Shown piece by piece: positions 63,916 to 64,000 of a DNA stretch of 64,000 bases (within the stretch, counting starts at the first letter, position 1; every line of letters begins with the position of its first letter). Both the position numbers and the translations under genes were made by a program. The notes under the pieces were generated by a model. It was not told the DNA's origin, did no database searches, and was given only the letters and a program-made list of their open reading frames with translations. The DNA is from CAYRTD01 sp964528675 (GTDB taxonomy: Bacteria > Bacteroidota > Bacteroidia > Bacteroidales > GCA-2748055), in the NCBI GenBank assembly GCA_964528675.1, contig CAZGTU010000001.1:118192-182191 (forward strand), in the 5' to 3' direction.

Positions 63916-64000
63916 AATGTTCAATTGTTTCAACTTGTTTGATTTGATTCCAGTTGCCTCATTTTCCACTCAGGATAGCCTTCATCGAGCCTTCTGACTT

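Overview
The window looks like chromosomal DNA of a polysaccharide-degrading Bacteroidota, probably a marine or sediment member of the Marinilabiliales or a related order. The reasons are two SusC/SusD pairs, two hybrid two-component regulators (HTCS), cargo with type IX secretion (T9SS) tails, SprB repeats, TAnnTTTG promoter-like boxes and moderately AT-rich DNA. The organism call is inference; no rRNA or tRNA gene was seen.

1-19 kb is a mixed region. A very long lamin-tail-domain secreted protein runs off the left edge on the minus strand. Then come a decayed GMC oxidoreductase/cytochrome remnant, a GntR-type regulator with a sugar-binding-like domain, a truncated lipoprotein, a class III aminotransferase, an M28 peptidase, a SprB-repeat T9SS protein, an orphan UPF0175 protein, a secreted RraA-like protein, a VOC lipoprotein and a CPBP protease.

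14.4-46.8 kb is polysaccharide utilisation locus 1 (PUL1). HTCS1 (minus) is divergent from a plus-strand gene train: a 46-codon membrane micro-ORF, SusC, SusD, a surface-glycan-binding-like lipoprotein, a T9SS protein with four CBM9-like domains, a terminator, T9SS beta-helix A1, beta-helix B1, GH39, a sodium/solute symporter, a signal-less beta-helix B2, an MFS transporter, a clan GH-D glycosidase, a sulfatase, a GH94 phosphorylase, an SGNH esterase and a broken SGNH/GH30 chimera. GH39, B2, GH-D and GH94 lack signal peptides and sit beside two inner-membrane transporters. This suggests that sulfated, perhaps esterified oligosaccharides are partly trimmed outside the cytoplasm, imported, and finished by phosphorolysis inside. 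The substrate cannot be named from sequence alone.

59.0-46.9 kb is PUL2, a near mirror image: HTCS2 (plus) divergent from SusC2, SusD2, a lipoprotein, a terminator and beta-helix A2 (all minus). A2 is a paralogue of A1 without the T9SS tail. The two loci converge at about 46.85 kb and probably act on related glycans.

59-64 kb returns to housekeeping and decayed genes: mscL, an alpha/beta-hydrolase esterase, a DUF6263-like secreted protein, fragments of a beta-barrel and of a DUF302 protein, and a phosphate-selective-porin-like outer membrane protein. Repeat hairpins and short tandem repeats lie in the gaps.
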